The notes: generated from the letters alone by a model not told the origin. Counted from the stretch's first letter, positions 40,152 to 48,032 are shown. The stretch is 64,000 nt of DNA from Vibrio algarum (GCF_028204155.1 NZ_JAQLOI010000001.1:1922001-1986000), one strand, 5' to 3'. Made by a program: numbers and translations.

Positions 40152-40250
40152 TTATGTTAGGGAAATTGGAATTGCCGTTTTTGACTTGTTTTTGTTTTTA
40201 TTAGCGGTCTTTGATTTTTTCGATTTCCGAGAGGTTTGATTTAACAGCAT
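40152..40250 (-). CDS. Small lysine-rich protein, 32 residues
   Basis: A perfect AGGAGG (plus-strand 40257-40262) lies 6 nt before an ATG opening a 32-codon frame. The product starts MLLNQTSRKSKKSKTANKNK and ends SKTAIPISLT, with ten Lys and one Arg and no acidic residues. A TATACT -10-like hexamer lies about 36 bp upstream, and a perfect hairpin follows the stop. I do not recognise a family. The ideal ribosome site and downstream hairpin argue for a real gene; nucleic-acid or ribosome binding would suit the charge, but that is inference. Confidence 0.55.
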   Translation of the reverse strand: MLLNQTSRKSKKSKTANKNKNKSKTAIPISLT

Positions 40251-40464
40251 ACAATACCTCCTATTAATGATTGTGCTGACTTATAAGTATAGCCCTTATT
40301 TGTAGTGTCACATTATAAGGGGTTGTTGTGTATTTAATGATTATGCCATTTAGCAGAACATTCTTCTAAATCTCACTTTAGGCAGTTTTATTGTTTGATA
40401 ATCGTTGCGAAACTAGGTTATCGTCTATTTGCTAGGAATTTAGTTATTTTCACGGAGAGAAAAT

Positions 40465-41418
40465 ATGAAAATTGGTGTTATTGGAGCAGGTTCTGTTGGT
40501 GTTGGTATTTGTAATTACCTCCTTACATTAGGCAGCGTCAGTGAGCTCTCGTTGCTCGATCTTAATAAAGAGAGAGCTGAAGGTGAGATTTTAGATTTTA
40601 GTCATACAAACGCATTAACTTTCAGTAAAAACACGCGTTTAAAAGCCAGCGACGATTATGAAATATTAAAGGCGTCAGATATTGTTGTGATCACAGCCGG
40701 TGCGCAAATAAAAGAAGGGCAGAATCGACTTGATCTTGCAGAAATCAATAGCAAAATCTGCGTTGATATTGCAAAACAGGTCGAGAAAGTCGCACCGGAT
40801 GCTATTCTTATTATTGTTACTAACCCATGTGACATTGTCACTTATTTTATCGCGGCAAATACGAGCTACACAGCGTCACAAGTAATCAGCGCAGGCTGTC
40901 TGATTGATACCGCAAGGTTAATGACCATTGTCGCTAAAAAAGCGGACATTGATCCTAAAAATGTATTCGGCTACGTTCTCGGCGAGCATGGTAGCCACTG
41001 CTTCACACCCAAGAGCTTGATTAGTATTGCTGGACAACCTGCAGATTACTACTGTGAAACTAACGGGGTTGATAAAATTGATGCCGATAAGTTACTCGAT
41101 GAAGTAAGGCAGGTGGGATTTGAGATTTTCACCAAAAAACAGAACACCACACATGGAATTGCGGCTAGCGTATTTAGAATTGTCCAAGCGATTATGATTG
41201 ATGAAAAATCGGTACTTCCTGTTGGCACACTAATACAAGGTCAATATGGTCTACATGATGTTGTATTGAGTTTGCCTACTATTATATCTCGAAAGGGAGC
41301 GGAGAAAATACTCATCCACCCATTTGAATCCCATGAAAAAAAGCAGTTAGATTATATTGCGTCAGAACTTAAAGCCTTAATAATTGATGTGGCAGGTAAA
41401 ACTGGCTTAATGAAATAA
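40465..41418 (+). CDS. L-lactate/malate dehydrogenase family protein (LDH-like)
   Basis: The 317-residue NAD-dependent dehydrogenase has MKIGVIGAGSVGVGICNYLL, ITNP-type VTNPCDIVTY, the catalytic GEHGSH histidine, and the substrate Arg in LIDTARLM (Asp-Arg pair kept). At the specificity loop (AGAQIKEGQNRLDL) the residue equivalent to LDH Gln102 appears to be Ile, not Gln (lactate) or Arg (malate). It may therefore reduce a bulkier or more hydrophobic 2-oxoacid. It usually would be annotated L-lactate dehydrogenase. ACGGAGAG is the ribosome site. Confidence 0.8.
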   Translation: MKIGVIGAGSVGVGICNYLLTLGSVSELSLLDLNKERAEGEILDFSHTNALTFSKNTRLKASDDYEILKASDIVVITAGAQIKEGQNRLDLAEINSKICVDIAKQVEKVAPDAILIIVTNPCDIVTYFIAANTSYTASQVISAGCLIDTARLMTIVAKKADIDPKNVFGYVLGEHGSHCFTPKSLISIAGQPADYYCETNGVDKIDADKLLDEVRQVGFEIFTKKQNTTHGIAASVFRIVQAIMIDEKSVLPVGTLIQGQYGLHDVVLSLPTIISRKGAEKILIHPFESHEKKQLDYIASELKALIIDVAGKTGLMK

Positions 41419-41445
41419 AGAAAACTTGTATTGTTTTAGTGCGTT

Positions 41446-41476
41446 AGAGTGTGCCAGAAGGTACACTCTTTTTTTG
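41446..41476 (+). terminator. Rho-independent terminator after the LDH-like gene
   Basis: AGAGTGTGCC-AGAA-GGTACACTCT forms 10 bp (one G-U) followed by TTTTTTT, 28 nt after the stop. Confidence 0.87.
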
Positions 41477-41569
41477 TCAAATATTTCCATCAATGATTTT
41501 GTCGAATACTATAATGGCATAGACGTAATAATGTATTGTTTGGCAATATTGAATTAGCAAGGACCCGCT

Positions 41570-42181
41570 ATGAACATTGACCTTAGTACTATTCCTCCAA
41601 GCCAAGTTTATCAATTGATGACTCAAACTGTCGTACCAAGGCCAATAGCATGGGCACTAACAGAATCAGAAAATAACACCTTCAACCTAGCGCCTTTTTC
41701 ATATTTTATGGCCGTCTCTAGTCAACCCCCTTTACTCATGCTATCTGTTGGAAAAAAATCGACCGGTGAAATTAAAGATACGACTCGTAATCTTTTGGAA
41801 ACTGGAAAAGTAGTGATTCATATTGGTAGTGTAGGTACAGAAAAGGTGATGACTAAAACGGCTGCGAGTTTAGATTATGGCCAATCAGAAGTGGATATCA
41901 ACAATATAGCGCTCACGGAGTTTTCGGGTTTTACACTACCGCGAATAGCTTCTTGCGCTGTGGCCTTTGGCTGTACACTTTTCCAAACTCATGAAATTGG
42001 CGACACTCCGCAATCGCTTCTGTTTGTAGAGATCGAGAAAATCTATATAGATGATTCTGTTGTCAGTGAAATTGATGAACGGCTCAAGATTGATGCGTTA
42101 AAATTGGACCCGTTAGCAAGACTTGGTGGGAATGAGTTTGTCACACTCGATAAAATCATTTCTGTCGTCAGACCAAAATAG
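41570..42181 (+). CDS. Flavin reductase-like FMN-binding protein
   Basis: 203 residues with the split-barrel flavin reductase fold: [20 protein letters not shown] at the start, then [40 protein letters not shown], which resembles the FMN-binding region of the DIM6/NTAB family. The exact reaction is unknown. cobT starts 12 nt later, suggesting an operon; a flavin link to dimethylbenzimidazole (made from FMN) is a tempting inference only. Confidence 0.82.
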   Translation: MNIDLSTIPPSQVYQLMTQTVVPRPIAWALTESENNTFNLAPFSYFMAVSSQPPLLMLSVGKKSTGEIKDTTRNLLETGKVVIHIGSVGTEKVMTKTAASLDYGQSEVDINNIALTEFSGFTLPRIASCAVAFGCTLFQTHEIGDTPQSLLFVEIEKIYIDDSVVSEIDERLKIDALKLDPLARLGGNEFVTLDKIISVVRPK

Positions 42182-42192
42182 AAGAAATCCGA

Positions 42193-43221
42193 ATGTTAAA
42201 TAGAAATTTTACAACAATAATACAAAATAGAATTGATCAAAAGACAAAACCTTTAGGTTCACTTGGAGTGCTTGAAGACATTGCTCTGCAACTCGCCCTG
42301 ATTCAAAGCCAAGGTAAAGAAGTAGCGGCCACTGAGATAAAAATAACCAAGCCCACTATGCTTGTTTTTGCAGGTGATCATGGAATTGCGGAAGAAAAAA
42401 TAAGTATTGCGCCAAGTGAAGTTACTGCCCAGATGGTGTTGAACTTCTTAGCGGGTGGAGCGGCAATTAATTGCTTTTGCAAAGCAAATGATATCGCATT
42501 TAAAGTGATAGATTGCGGTATTCTTTGCCCAGTTGAATTTAAGTCTGAACAGCTAGTGTTGCAAAGGTTAGGGCAGAGGACTAATAATTTTGCGGATCAA
42601 CCGGCAATGAATATCGCAGCAGTAGATAAGGGGTTGGAGTTTGGCGCTAAAATCGTAAAAGAAACGATTAACCAAGGTTCGAATATCATTATGTTCGGAG
42701 AAATGGGGATAGGCAATACGAGCAGTGCCTCTGCCCTGTTAAGTGCCATTTCTAATCGAAGTTCTGAAGAATGTGTTGGATTTGGTACGGGAATCAGTGA
42801 AGAACAGCGAAACCTAAAAGTGAAACTTGTAGGTAAAGGTGTCGATAGGTGCGAGGGTAAATCTATTAAACAAATTCTCGCGGAAGTTGGTGGTTATGAA
42901 ATAGTACAAATGGTTGGTGGCTTTATAGAGGCGGCTAAACAGAATGTACCTGTGCTTGTTGATGGCTTTATTGTTAGTGCTGCTGCCTATGCGGCAACGC
43001 GGATAAACCCTGAATGCCGCGATTGGATGATCTTTGCCCATAAATCCGAAGAACAAGGTCACCAAATACTGTTGTCCGAGTTAGATGCCGAACCGTTATT
43101 AGATCTAGGACTGCGGTTAGGTGAGGGTACCGGTGCAGCGTTAGCATTACCATTAATACGAGCTTCAGCAGAGTTCTATAATAATATGGCGAGTTTTGAG
43201 AGTGCTGGCGTTACGGTTTGA
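42193..43221 (+). CDS. cobT: Nicotinate-nucleotide-dimethylbenzimidazole phosphoribosyltransferase
   Basis: CobT makes alpha-ribazole phosphate for the lower ligand of cobalamin. The 342 residues carry the family motifs [43 protein letters not shown] and the C-terminal [15 protein letters not shown] with the catalytic Glu. It is 12 nt downstream of the flavin reductase-like gene. No other cobalamin genes are in the window. Confidence 0.95.
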   Translation: MLNRNFTTIIQNRIDQKTKPLGSLGVLEDIALQLALIQSQGKEVAATEIKITKPTMLVFAGDHGIAEEKISIAPSEVTAQMVLNFLAGGAAINCFCKANDIAFKVIDCGILCPVEFKSEQLVLQRLGQRTNNFADQPAMNIAAVDKGLEFGAKIVKETINQGSNIIMFGEMGIGNTSSASALLSAISNRSSEECVGFGTGISEEQRNLKVKLVGKGVDRCEGKSIKQILAEVGGYEIVQMVGGFIEAAKQNVPVLVDGFIVSAAAYAATRINPECRDWMIFAHKSEEQGHQILLSELDAEPLLDLGLRLGEGTGAALALPLIRASAEFYNNMASFESAGVTV

Positions 43222-43294
43222 TTTAGCTTAAGTCATTGAGGTATGTCTCGAAAATATGAATTTTAATGATTAGAGATTGATTCATAAAGTCGAG

Positions 43295-43339
43295 AAAGTT
43301 ACCCTGATGGCTAGATAGAACAATGGCTAGGGTAACTTT
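43295..43339. repeat. Inverted repeat between cobT and astE
   Basis: AAAGTTACCCT and AGGGTAACTTT form a perfect 11-bp inverted repeat around 23 nt that include ATGGCTAG twice. There is no T tract. It could end the cobT transcript or control astE. Confidence 0.5.
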
Positions 43340-43451
43340 GCGTAATTAACGATTTTAAGTTAATAAACATAGGGACTTGTTAGTCATCTTTTTACAAAAA
43401 TTATTAGTACAACCAATTATAACAAGACCTGATGTATTGAAGGAGTTACTC

Positions 43452-44486
43452 ATGGCACAAACGCTGTTTCGTCAATCTTTTTTATATGACAGCTTAAATC
43501 TAGATAACGAAATGCCAGAAAAACAAGTTCAATTACCATCTGGCCCAACAATCCGTGTGCTGAAGCGGGGCGTAGTTGAAGTTATTCCTTATCAAGTCAC
43601 AAATGATACAAAATCTATTGTGCTCTCTGCAGGTATTCATGGCGATGAAACTGCACCGATGGAGTTATTAGATAAATTGGTTGGCGATATCATTGAGAAA
43701 AGAGTAACAGTTAATCATAGGTGTTTGTTTCTGTACGCGCACCTCCAAGCAACGAATCAACATACCCGTTTTATAGATGAAAATTTGAATCGACTTTTTG
43801 ATAACAAGCCGCACTCGAAAGAGTCTTTAGAAACTAAAATCGCGGATGGACTGAAAGAAACGTTAACGAAATTCTTCGAAGGTACTCAAGAAAAACAACG
43901 TTGGCATCTTGATTTACATTGTGCGATTAGAGGCTCTAAACACTATACATTTGCTGTGAGCCCTAAAGTGGCTAAAGCGCAAAGCCGCAGCCGTGAACTG
44001 ATAGAGTTTATTGAGAAGGCGAAAGTAGAAGCTGTTTTACTATCAAATGCCCCCGCGGCAACATTTAGTTGGTATAGCGCAGAGTGCTTTTGCGCTCAAG
44101 CACTTACGATGGAGCTTGGAAAAGTATCGCCATTAGGGGAGAACGATCTCAGTTTAATTTCTGGTTTTGATGATGCTTTGAGAGCTTTATTATCAGATGA
44201 GTTAGATAGAGTCGATGCTGTACCATTAGTTACCTATCGAGTAACACAAACCATTAAGCGGTTAACCGACGATTTTGACTTTAATTTTAGTGATGATGTA
44301 GAAAATTTCACTCAGTTTGAGCATGGTCAAGTTCTTGGACATGATGGTGAAAAGCTTTTGTTCGCTAAAGTCGAACAAGAAGCGATTGTATTTCCAAATA
44401 AAAACGTTGCACTTGGCCAAAGGGCAGCATTAATGGTGAGCCCTGTAGAAACTTGGTATCAAGACGACCAACTTGTCTACGATTAA
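43452..44486 (+). CDS. astE: Succinylglutamate desuccinylase
   Basis: AstE splits N-succinylglutamate into succinate and glutamate, the last step of arginine succinyltransferase catabolism. The 344 residues start at ATG 43452 after AAGGAG; the longer frame before it is not coding. Zinc residues are in AGIHGDETAP and WHLDLHCAIRGS, with the catalytic Glu in LTMELGK. The other ast genes are not adjacent, which is common in vibrios. Confidence 0.94.
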   Translation: MAQTLFRQSFLYDSLNLDNEMPEKQVQLPSGPTIRVLKRGVVEVIPYQVTNDTKSIVLSAGIHGDETAPMELLDKLVGDIIEKRVTVNHRCLFLYAHLQATNQHTRFIDENLNRLFDNKPHSKESLETKIADGLKETLTKFFEGTQEKQRWHLDLHCAIRGSKHYTFAVSPKVAKAQSRSRELIEFIEKAKVEAVLLSNAPAATFSWYSAECFCAQALTMELGKVSPLGENDLSLISGFDDALRALLSDELDRVDAVPLVTYRVTQTIKRLTDDFDFNFSDDVENFTQFEHGQVLGHDGEKLLFAKVEQEAIVFPNKNVALGQRAALMVSPVETWYQDDQLVYD

Positions 44487-44506
44487 GTCATACTCGCATA
44501 GAGTTT

Positions 44507-44539
44507 AAAACGCTGACTAATTAGGTCGGCGTTTTTTTT
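44507..44539 (+). terminator. Rho-independent terminator after astE
   Basis: AAAACGCTGAC and GTCGGCGTTTT form an 11-bp stem (one G-U) around TAATTAG, followed by more Ts. Confidence 0.87.
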
Positions 44540-44621
44540 GCTTATTGCTAAGGTAATTGATTGATTTATAGCCATTAACGAGCATTTTTTCCATAACTTT
44601 ACAGTCAATATTGGCGCGTTT

Positions 44622-44638
44622 AGCACCGTTCTAGTGCA
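44622..44638. promoter_or_regulatory. NtrC-like enhancer site, module 1
   Basis: AGCACC-GTTCT-AGTGCA matches the NtrC dyad TGCACC-N5-GGTGCA at 10 of 12 arm positions with the right 17-bp length. Its centre is 108 bp upstream of the predicted start of sRNA 1. The same dyad recurs 351 bp further on, at the same place in module 2. Confidence 0.6.
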
Positions 44639-44710
44639 TTCATACTGTTTTAAACCAGACAGAGATTAAAAATATCCAATAAAAACAATACGATAATAAA
44701 ATAAAAATTT

Positions 44711-44726
44711 TGGCATACAATTGGCA
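44711..44726 (+). promoter_or_regulatory. Sigma-54 promoter of sRNA 1
   Basis: TGGCATACAATTGGCA has GG (44712-44713) and GC (44724-44725) with the exact spacing of a -24/-12 element; one mismatch (G for T) precedes the -12 GC. An AT-rich 19-bp block at 44672-44690, conserved in module 2, lies between enhancer and promoter, where a DNA-bending protein would act. Confidence 0.7.
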
Positions 44727-44737
44727 TTAATACTATT

Positions 44738-44807
44738 GATACATTCTCGTTCTACTTTCGTTAGGCATTAGCGCCTTCTACTGGCATTGCAGAAGGCGCA
44801 TTTTTTT
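44738..44807 (+). ncRNA. Candidate sigma-54-dependent small RNA 1 (70 nt)
   Basis: The predicted RNA begins 13 nt after the -12 element at GATACATTC. Its 5' 32 nt are single-stranded-looking and pyrimidine-rich, and identical to sRNA 2. It ends in an intrinsic terminator with stem GCGCCTTCT / AGAAGGCGC, 11-nt loop containing GGCATTG, then seven Ts. No open reading frame fits. It does not resemble Qrr, GlmY/GlmZ or other sRNAs I know. The start is predicted from promoter geometry only. Confidence 0.65.
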
Positions 44808-44972
44808 ACCTAAATCAAATCCAATCTTACAACCCACACTGTTTTTCTTCCTGAACAAGTTATCCGTAAAAACGCCTATGTTTTTGCAAGCACTATGATA
44901 TCCGTTTCCAATATAATCTAGATTCGCAAAGGACACTTTTAGTTGACTAGCAATGAACAGAATGGAGCAAAA

Positions 44973-44989
44973 AGCACCGAAGTAGTGCA
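44973..44989. promoter_or_regulatory. NtrC-like enhancer site, module 2
   Basis: AGCACC-GAAGT-AGTGCA repeats the module 1 dyad with identical arms and a different spacer. Its centre is again 108 bp from the predicted RNA start, although the surrounding sequence has diverged. That points to selection on the arms. Confidence 0.6.
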
Positions 44990-45061
44990 TATTTAAAAAA
45001 CTAGATTTGTTATATATTTTTAATATTCAATAAAAACAATAGTTTAAAATTATTTAATTGT

Positions 45062-45077
45062 TGGCACACAATTGGCA
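45062..45077 (+). promoter_or_regulatory. Sigma-54 promoter of sRNA 2
   Basis: TGGCACACAATTGGCA keeps the full TGGCAC -24 box and the GC of the -12 box at proper spacing. The 19-bp block at 45023-45041 matches that of module 1 at 18 of 19 positions. Confidence 0.72.
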
Positions 45078-45088
45078 ATACTAATAGC

Positions 45089-45158
45089 GATACATTCTCG
45101 TTCTACTTTCGTTAGGCATTGGCGCCTTCTTCAGGCATTGGAGAGGGCGCATTTTTTT
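45089..45158 (+). ncRNA. Candidate sigma-54-dependent small RNA 2 (70 nt)
   Basis: A paralogue of the RNA 351 bp upstream, with the same predicted length. The 5' 32 nt are identical. In the terminator stem (GCGCCTTCT / AGAGGGCGC) an A-to-G change turns an A-U pair into G-U, so pairing is kept. The 11-nt loop differs outside GGCATTG. Conservation of the 5' region and loop core suggests a shared target-pairing region, with the two copies adding dose or slightly different specificity. Confidence 0.65.
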
Positions 45159-45180
45159 ACCTAAAGTAAAATCAATATGT

Positions 45181-45753
45181 TTAGACTAAAGAGGAAAGGT
45201 CGGCAGGGCGATAGTTAATGGATTTTAATACCTTTCCTTTTCGGATTGTTTTTGACTCAGAAACAAAGTCTTCAGCACATTTAGCTATTACGTAGTTACC
45301 TTTTGCAACCGCCATTAAAGTAATCCCTTGTTTTGCATAAAATGCTTCTGTTTCTAGGTATTCAGAATGGTCTTTGCACACTTTACTCATATTGCTTGAA
45401 TGTACTTCATCCCAACAAGGTAAGAAATCAATATCTAGGTTCGTTGCTGCGTTAAGTAGTACGTCAATGAAATAGCTAATGGCGACGTTATCTTCAACTT
45501 TACTGTCTCCAAGATGTACTAAACGGCCCATCAAAACATAAATACTGTCAACGATAGCATCCGCTTGCTCAATTTTACTGTCGGCTTCGGCTAGTTCTGT
45601 CAGTTCTTCAATTATTAAGGAAGAATGAAGTGTATCCATAGCGTCGTTCATTGATGTTTTATCGTTAACAGGAAGATCGAATGTCGAGCGAAACTCATTA
45701 ATATCACGGTAGATATGGTCAAAGATAGGTTGAGTTAGCTTGGTTAGTTTCAT
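45181..45753 (-). CDS. MazG-like nucleoside triphosphate pyrophosphohydrolase family protein
   Basis: 190 residues from MKLTKLTQPIFDHIYRDINE (45753), with GGA 8 nt upstream; an ATG three codons earlier is possible. EELTELAEAD (ExxE) and DAIVDSIYVLMGRL (ExxD-like) form the metal-binding helices of the all-alpha NTP pyrophosphatase fold. The substrate is unknown. Its 3' end lies 22 bp past sRNA 2 and converges with it. Confidence 0.72.
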   Translation of the reverse strand: MKLTKLTQPIFDHIYRDINEFRSTFDLPVNDKTSMNDAMDTLHSSLIIEELTELAEADSKIEQADAIVDSIYVLMGRLVHLGDSKVEDNVAISYFIDVLLNAATNLDIDFLPCWDEVHSSNMSKVCKDHSEYLETEAFYAKQGITLMAVAKGNYVIAKCAEDFVSESKTIRKGKVLKSINYRPADLSSLV

Positions 45754-45924
45754 TTTTCGCATCCATATTAAATAAGTTGACCGGATAATAACACATTTTA
45801 TTTAGTAACTTGGACAGCAAAATACCCCAATTTTACTGCTATTAATTAAGATTGTTTAAACGTGATTAAAGTCGGGATATCATAGATTTTTGTTAGGAAT
45901 AGTATATGAAAGGGAAATACAGAA

Positions 45925-46284
45925 ATGGACGATATTAAACAGTGGAGCAAATACCTACTTTCTTTACCCGGTTCTGATTTGAGTTATCCTTTTGGGCCTG
46001 ACACCCTAGTTTTTAAGGTGAAGGGAAAGATGTTTGCCTTGATTGGCCACCGGAACGACAAAGACTTTATGAACTTAAAAGCGATACCTGATAACGTTTT
46101 GTTTTTAACCGAGCAATACGAGTCTATTACCCCAGGTTATCACATGAACAAAAAACATTGGGTGTCTGTAGAAATCGGCCATAGTGAAAACGACGGAATG
46201 CTGAAAGGGTTAGCCGACGATTCATACCTATTGGTTAAATCGTCGTTGACTAAGAAACTGCAAAATGAAGTAGATGGTTTATAA
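45925..46284 (+). CDS. MmcQ/YjbR family protein
   Basis: The 119-residue protein has the YjbR signature: LPGSDLSYPFGPDTLVFKVKGKMFALIG near the start, FMNLKAIPDNV, and TPGYHMNKKHWVSVEI. The family has a CyaY-like fold and may bind DNA; its function is not settled. It is a single gene. Confidence 0.85.
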   Translation: MDDIKQWSKYLLSLPGSDLSYPFGPDTLVFKVKGKMFALIGHRNDKDFMNLKAIPDNVLFLTEQYESITPGYHMNKKHWVSVEIGHSENDGMLKGLADDSYLLVKSSLTKKLQNEVDGL

Positions 46285-46308
46285 ATGCAAAGAAGTGGTT
46301 ACTGTCTA

Positions 46309-46542
46309 TCAGTTATTGGATCCGTACATGCGTTCAAAGTTCTTTGCATTCCAACCGATCATTATTTGATCTCCTATCTTAAGTACAGGAACTGAACGAG
46401 CACCCATCGCTTGAAGTTCCTTGCGTCCTCTTTGCATTTTTGCGTTCGTGAGCCGGTACTTTAATCCTTTAGAGTCTAAGTATTTTTGGGCCTCTTTGCA
46501 GTGTGGGCATTTGTCAGACACGTACAATACTAATCTTTTCAC
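46309..46542 (-). CDS. Glutaredoxin-like protein
   Basis: 77 residues, with CPHC redox motif at positions 12-15 (YVSDKCPHCKEAQKYLDS) and the cis-Pro segment ARSVPVLKIGDQIMIGWN. It is a small cytosolic thiol-disulfide protein; the partner is unknown. Confidence 0.85.
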   Translation of the reverse strand: MKRLVLYVSDKCPHCKEAQKYLDSKGLKYRLTNAKMQRGRKELQAMGARSVPVLKIGDQIMIGWNAKNFERMYGSNN

Positions 46543-46647
46543 TTTGCTATCTCCATCGTTCCTAATTTATTTGCCTTGTAGACAAAAATAGAGGCTTGTT
46601 TGCCAAGACTGTCGTATAGTAACGCTTTTGTTATTCGAATTTCTATC

Positions 46648-47139
46648 ATGAATCCATCTCTTCGCTATATTCAGGGCTATCCAGAGCATATCGTTGGACA
46701 GGTTGAACAACTTGTCTCCTCAGGAAATTTTAATTCTTGGTTTTCTAAACGCTATCCAAATAACCATCAGATAAAAAGTGAACAAGCACTTTTTAACTAC
46801 GCGATGGTAATTAAAAATCAATATATGAAGAAAGGTTCACCGATTAGTAAGGTGATTTATGATGGAAAAATACACCTAATCAATAACGCTCTAGGATTGC
46901 ACTCTTTTATATCTCGGTCACACGGTGGCAAACTAAAAGCAAAGAATGAGATTCGTATTGCTAGTGTCTTCAAACAAGCACCAGAACCTTTACTTCGTAT
47001 GTTAGTCGTTCATGAGTTAGCACACTTAAAAGAAAAAGATCACAATAAGGCATTTTACGCTCTCTGCTGTCATATGGAACCTGATTATCACCAGCTAGAG
47101 TTTGATGCTAGATTGTTTATGATTTCTAAAGAGCTATAA
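46648..47139 (+). CDS. YgjP-like metallopeptidase domain protein
   Basis: 163 residues from MNPSLRYIQGYPEHIVGQVE (46648). The zinc motif is VVHELAHLKEKDHNKAFYAL, an HExxH followed by a distal His as in the YgjP/WLM-type metallopeptidases. The longer frame starting at a TTG is unlikely. Substrate unknown. Confidence 0.8.
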   Translation: MNPSLRYIQGYPEHIVGQVEQLVSSGNFNSWFSKRYPNNHQIKSEQALFNYAMVIKNQYMKKGSPISKVIYDGKIHLINNALGLHSFISRSHGGKLKAKNEIRIASVFKQAPEPLLRMLVVHELAHLKEKDHNKAFYALCCHMEPDYHQLEFDARLFMISKEL

Positions 47140-47239
47140 CACGAAAAGTAAATCAACAGGCAATTACGTTTGTGGGGCTAGGGAAAGTAAATCGTTTCTA
47201 AACGGGTCTTATCTTCTGTTGCTACTATGAGTTTGTGTT

Positions 47240-47416
47240 ATGGAAATCGAAATTTATTTACCTTGTCGACCCGATATCGTCTGTGACGGATTATTGCTGT
47301 TATTTTCTGTAGGTTTAATGGCGGTGGTTTTGATAGTTATTTGGTTTATCTACAAAGAGTATAAAGAGATAAATAAAAAAACAGTTAGAAAAAGAAAATC
47401 CTCAATCAAACGGTAA
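47240..47416 (+). CDS. Possible small single-pass membrane protein, 58 residues
   Basis: An ATG at 47240 opens a 58-codon frame: a short polar start (MEIEIYLPCRPDIVCDG), one hydrophobic segment (LLLLFSVGLMAVVLIVIWFI), then a strongly basic tail (KEYKEINKKTVRKRKSSIKR). The positive-inside rule would place the tail in the cytoplasm. The ribosome site is weak, and the end overlaps a minus-strand terminator. No family is recognised. Confidence 0.4.
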   Translation: MEIEIYLPCRPDIVCDGLLLLFSVGLMAVVLIVIWFIYKEYKEINKKTVRKRKSSIKR

Positions 47417-47428
47417 ATGATTGAGGAT
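47388..47428 (-). terminator. Terminator of the malate synthase G-like domain gene
   Basis: On the minus strand ATCCTCAATC and GATTGAGGAT form a 10-bp stem around 11 nt, followed by TTTCTTTTT. It overlaps the end of the possible small membrane ORF on the plus strand. Confidence 0.7.
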
Positions 47429-47456
47429 GGTAGAAATTAGCAGTGTATTGTTATCG

Positions 47457-48032
47457 TTATTTAATGAAACAGCAGGTTAGTACGTAATCATCCCCGTTTT
47501 TCTCTGTAAAATCTTTATCATCTAAACTGGCTTTTGGTTGGCCCTGATCATCGGTTTTTAGAAGACTCACCCAGTGACGAATACCATGTGTTGACTGTTC
47601 TCCATAGCTGCGGCTGAATGTGGCACAAGTTTCTAATTGGATATCAGATATTTCAACCGAGCTTTGCATCCCTTCGTTGGTGCCTTTCTTAAAGCTTACT
47701 TCGATGTAACAACCTTCTTTGTCACGCAGTAGAATCGAATCAGGGTGGGTGCGATGTCCTGTAAAAGCGACAAAGGTTCCTGCTGTTTTTAATCCGGTAT
47801 GTCGGCCATCTTTGAAATAAATAATTAGGTGCCGTCCATTCAACATATAGCTTGTTGCTTCTGCATGGGCGCCTTGATCAAGCGGGAAAATAGCGTCTAA
47901 AAGAAGTTTAGCCTTTATCTGTTTTTCTTTAGTTTGTTGACTCTTTATTGTTTCCACGGCGAAGACCGCTTCAGCAATAAATGTTCTGTTTTGATGATCA
48001 TTAGTTGTGCTGCTGTATGCTGGCATATTCAT
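47457..48032 (-). CDS. Stand-alone malate synthase G insertion-domain protein
   Basis: Across residues 41-120 this 191-residue protein aligns well with the alpha/beta insertion of GlcB. LLLDAIFPLDQGAHAEATSY matches FLDESLPLENGS..., then KDGRHTGLKTAGTFVAFTGH, PDSILLRD and YIEVSF follow. The likeness continues as ISDIQLETCATF, where GlcB has INDVIVEAAIST. This corresponds to about residues 150-310 of the 723-residue GlcB. The catalytic Arg, Glu and Asp of malate synthase lie outside this region, so it cannot be a malate synthase. A ligand-binding or partner role is inference. It is divergent from the XRE/DUF3612 regulator. Confidence 0.72.
   Translation of the reverse strand: MNMPAYSSTTNDHQNRTFIAEAVFAVETIKSQQTKEKQIKAKLLLDAIFPLDQGAHAEATSYMLNGRHLIIYFKDGRHTGLKTAGTFVAFTGHRTHPDSILLRDKEGCYIEVSFKKGTNEGMQSSVEISDIQLETCATFSRSYGEQSTHGIRHWVSLLKTDDQGQPKASLDDKDFTEKNGDDYVLTCCFIK

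Noticed and set aside
44738..45158. GTTAGGC in both small RNAs resembles the core of integron attC sites
   Set aside because: The rest of an attC site (paired outer and inner boxes, a cassette ORF, VCR-like sequence) is missing, and the hairpins are followed by T tracts as in terminators.
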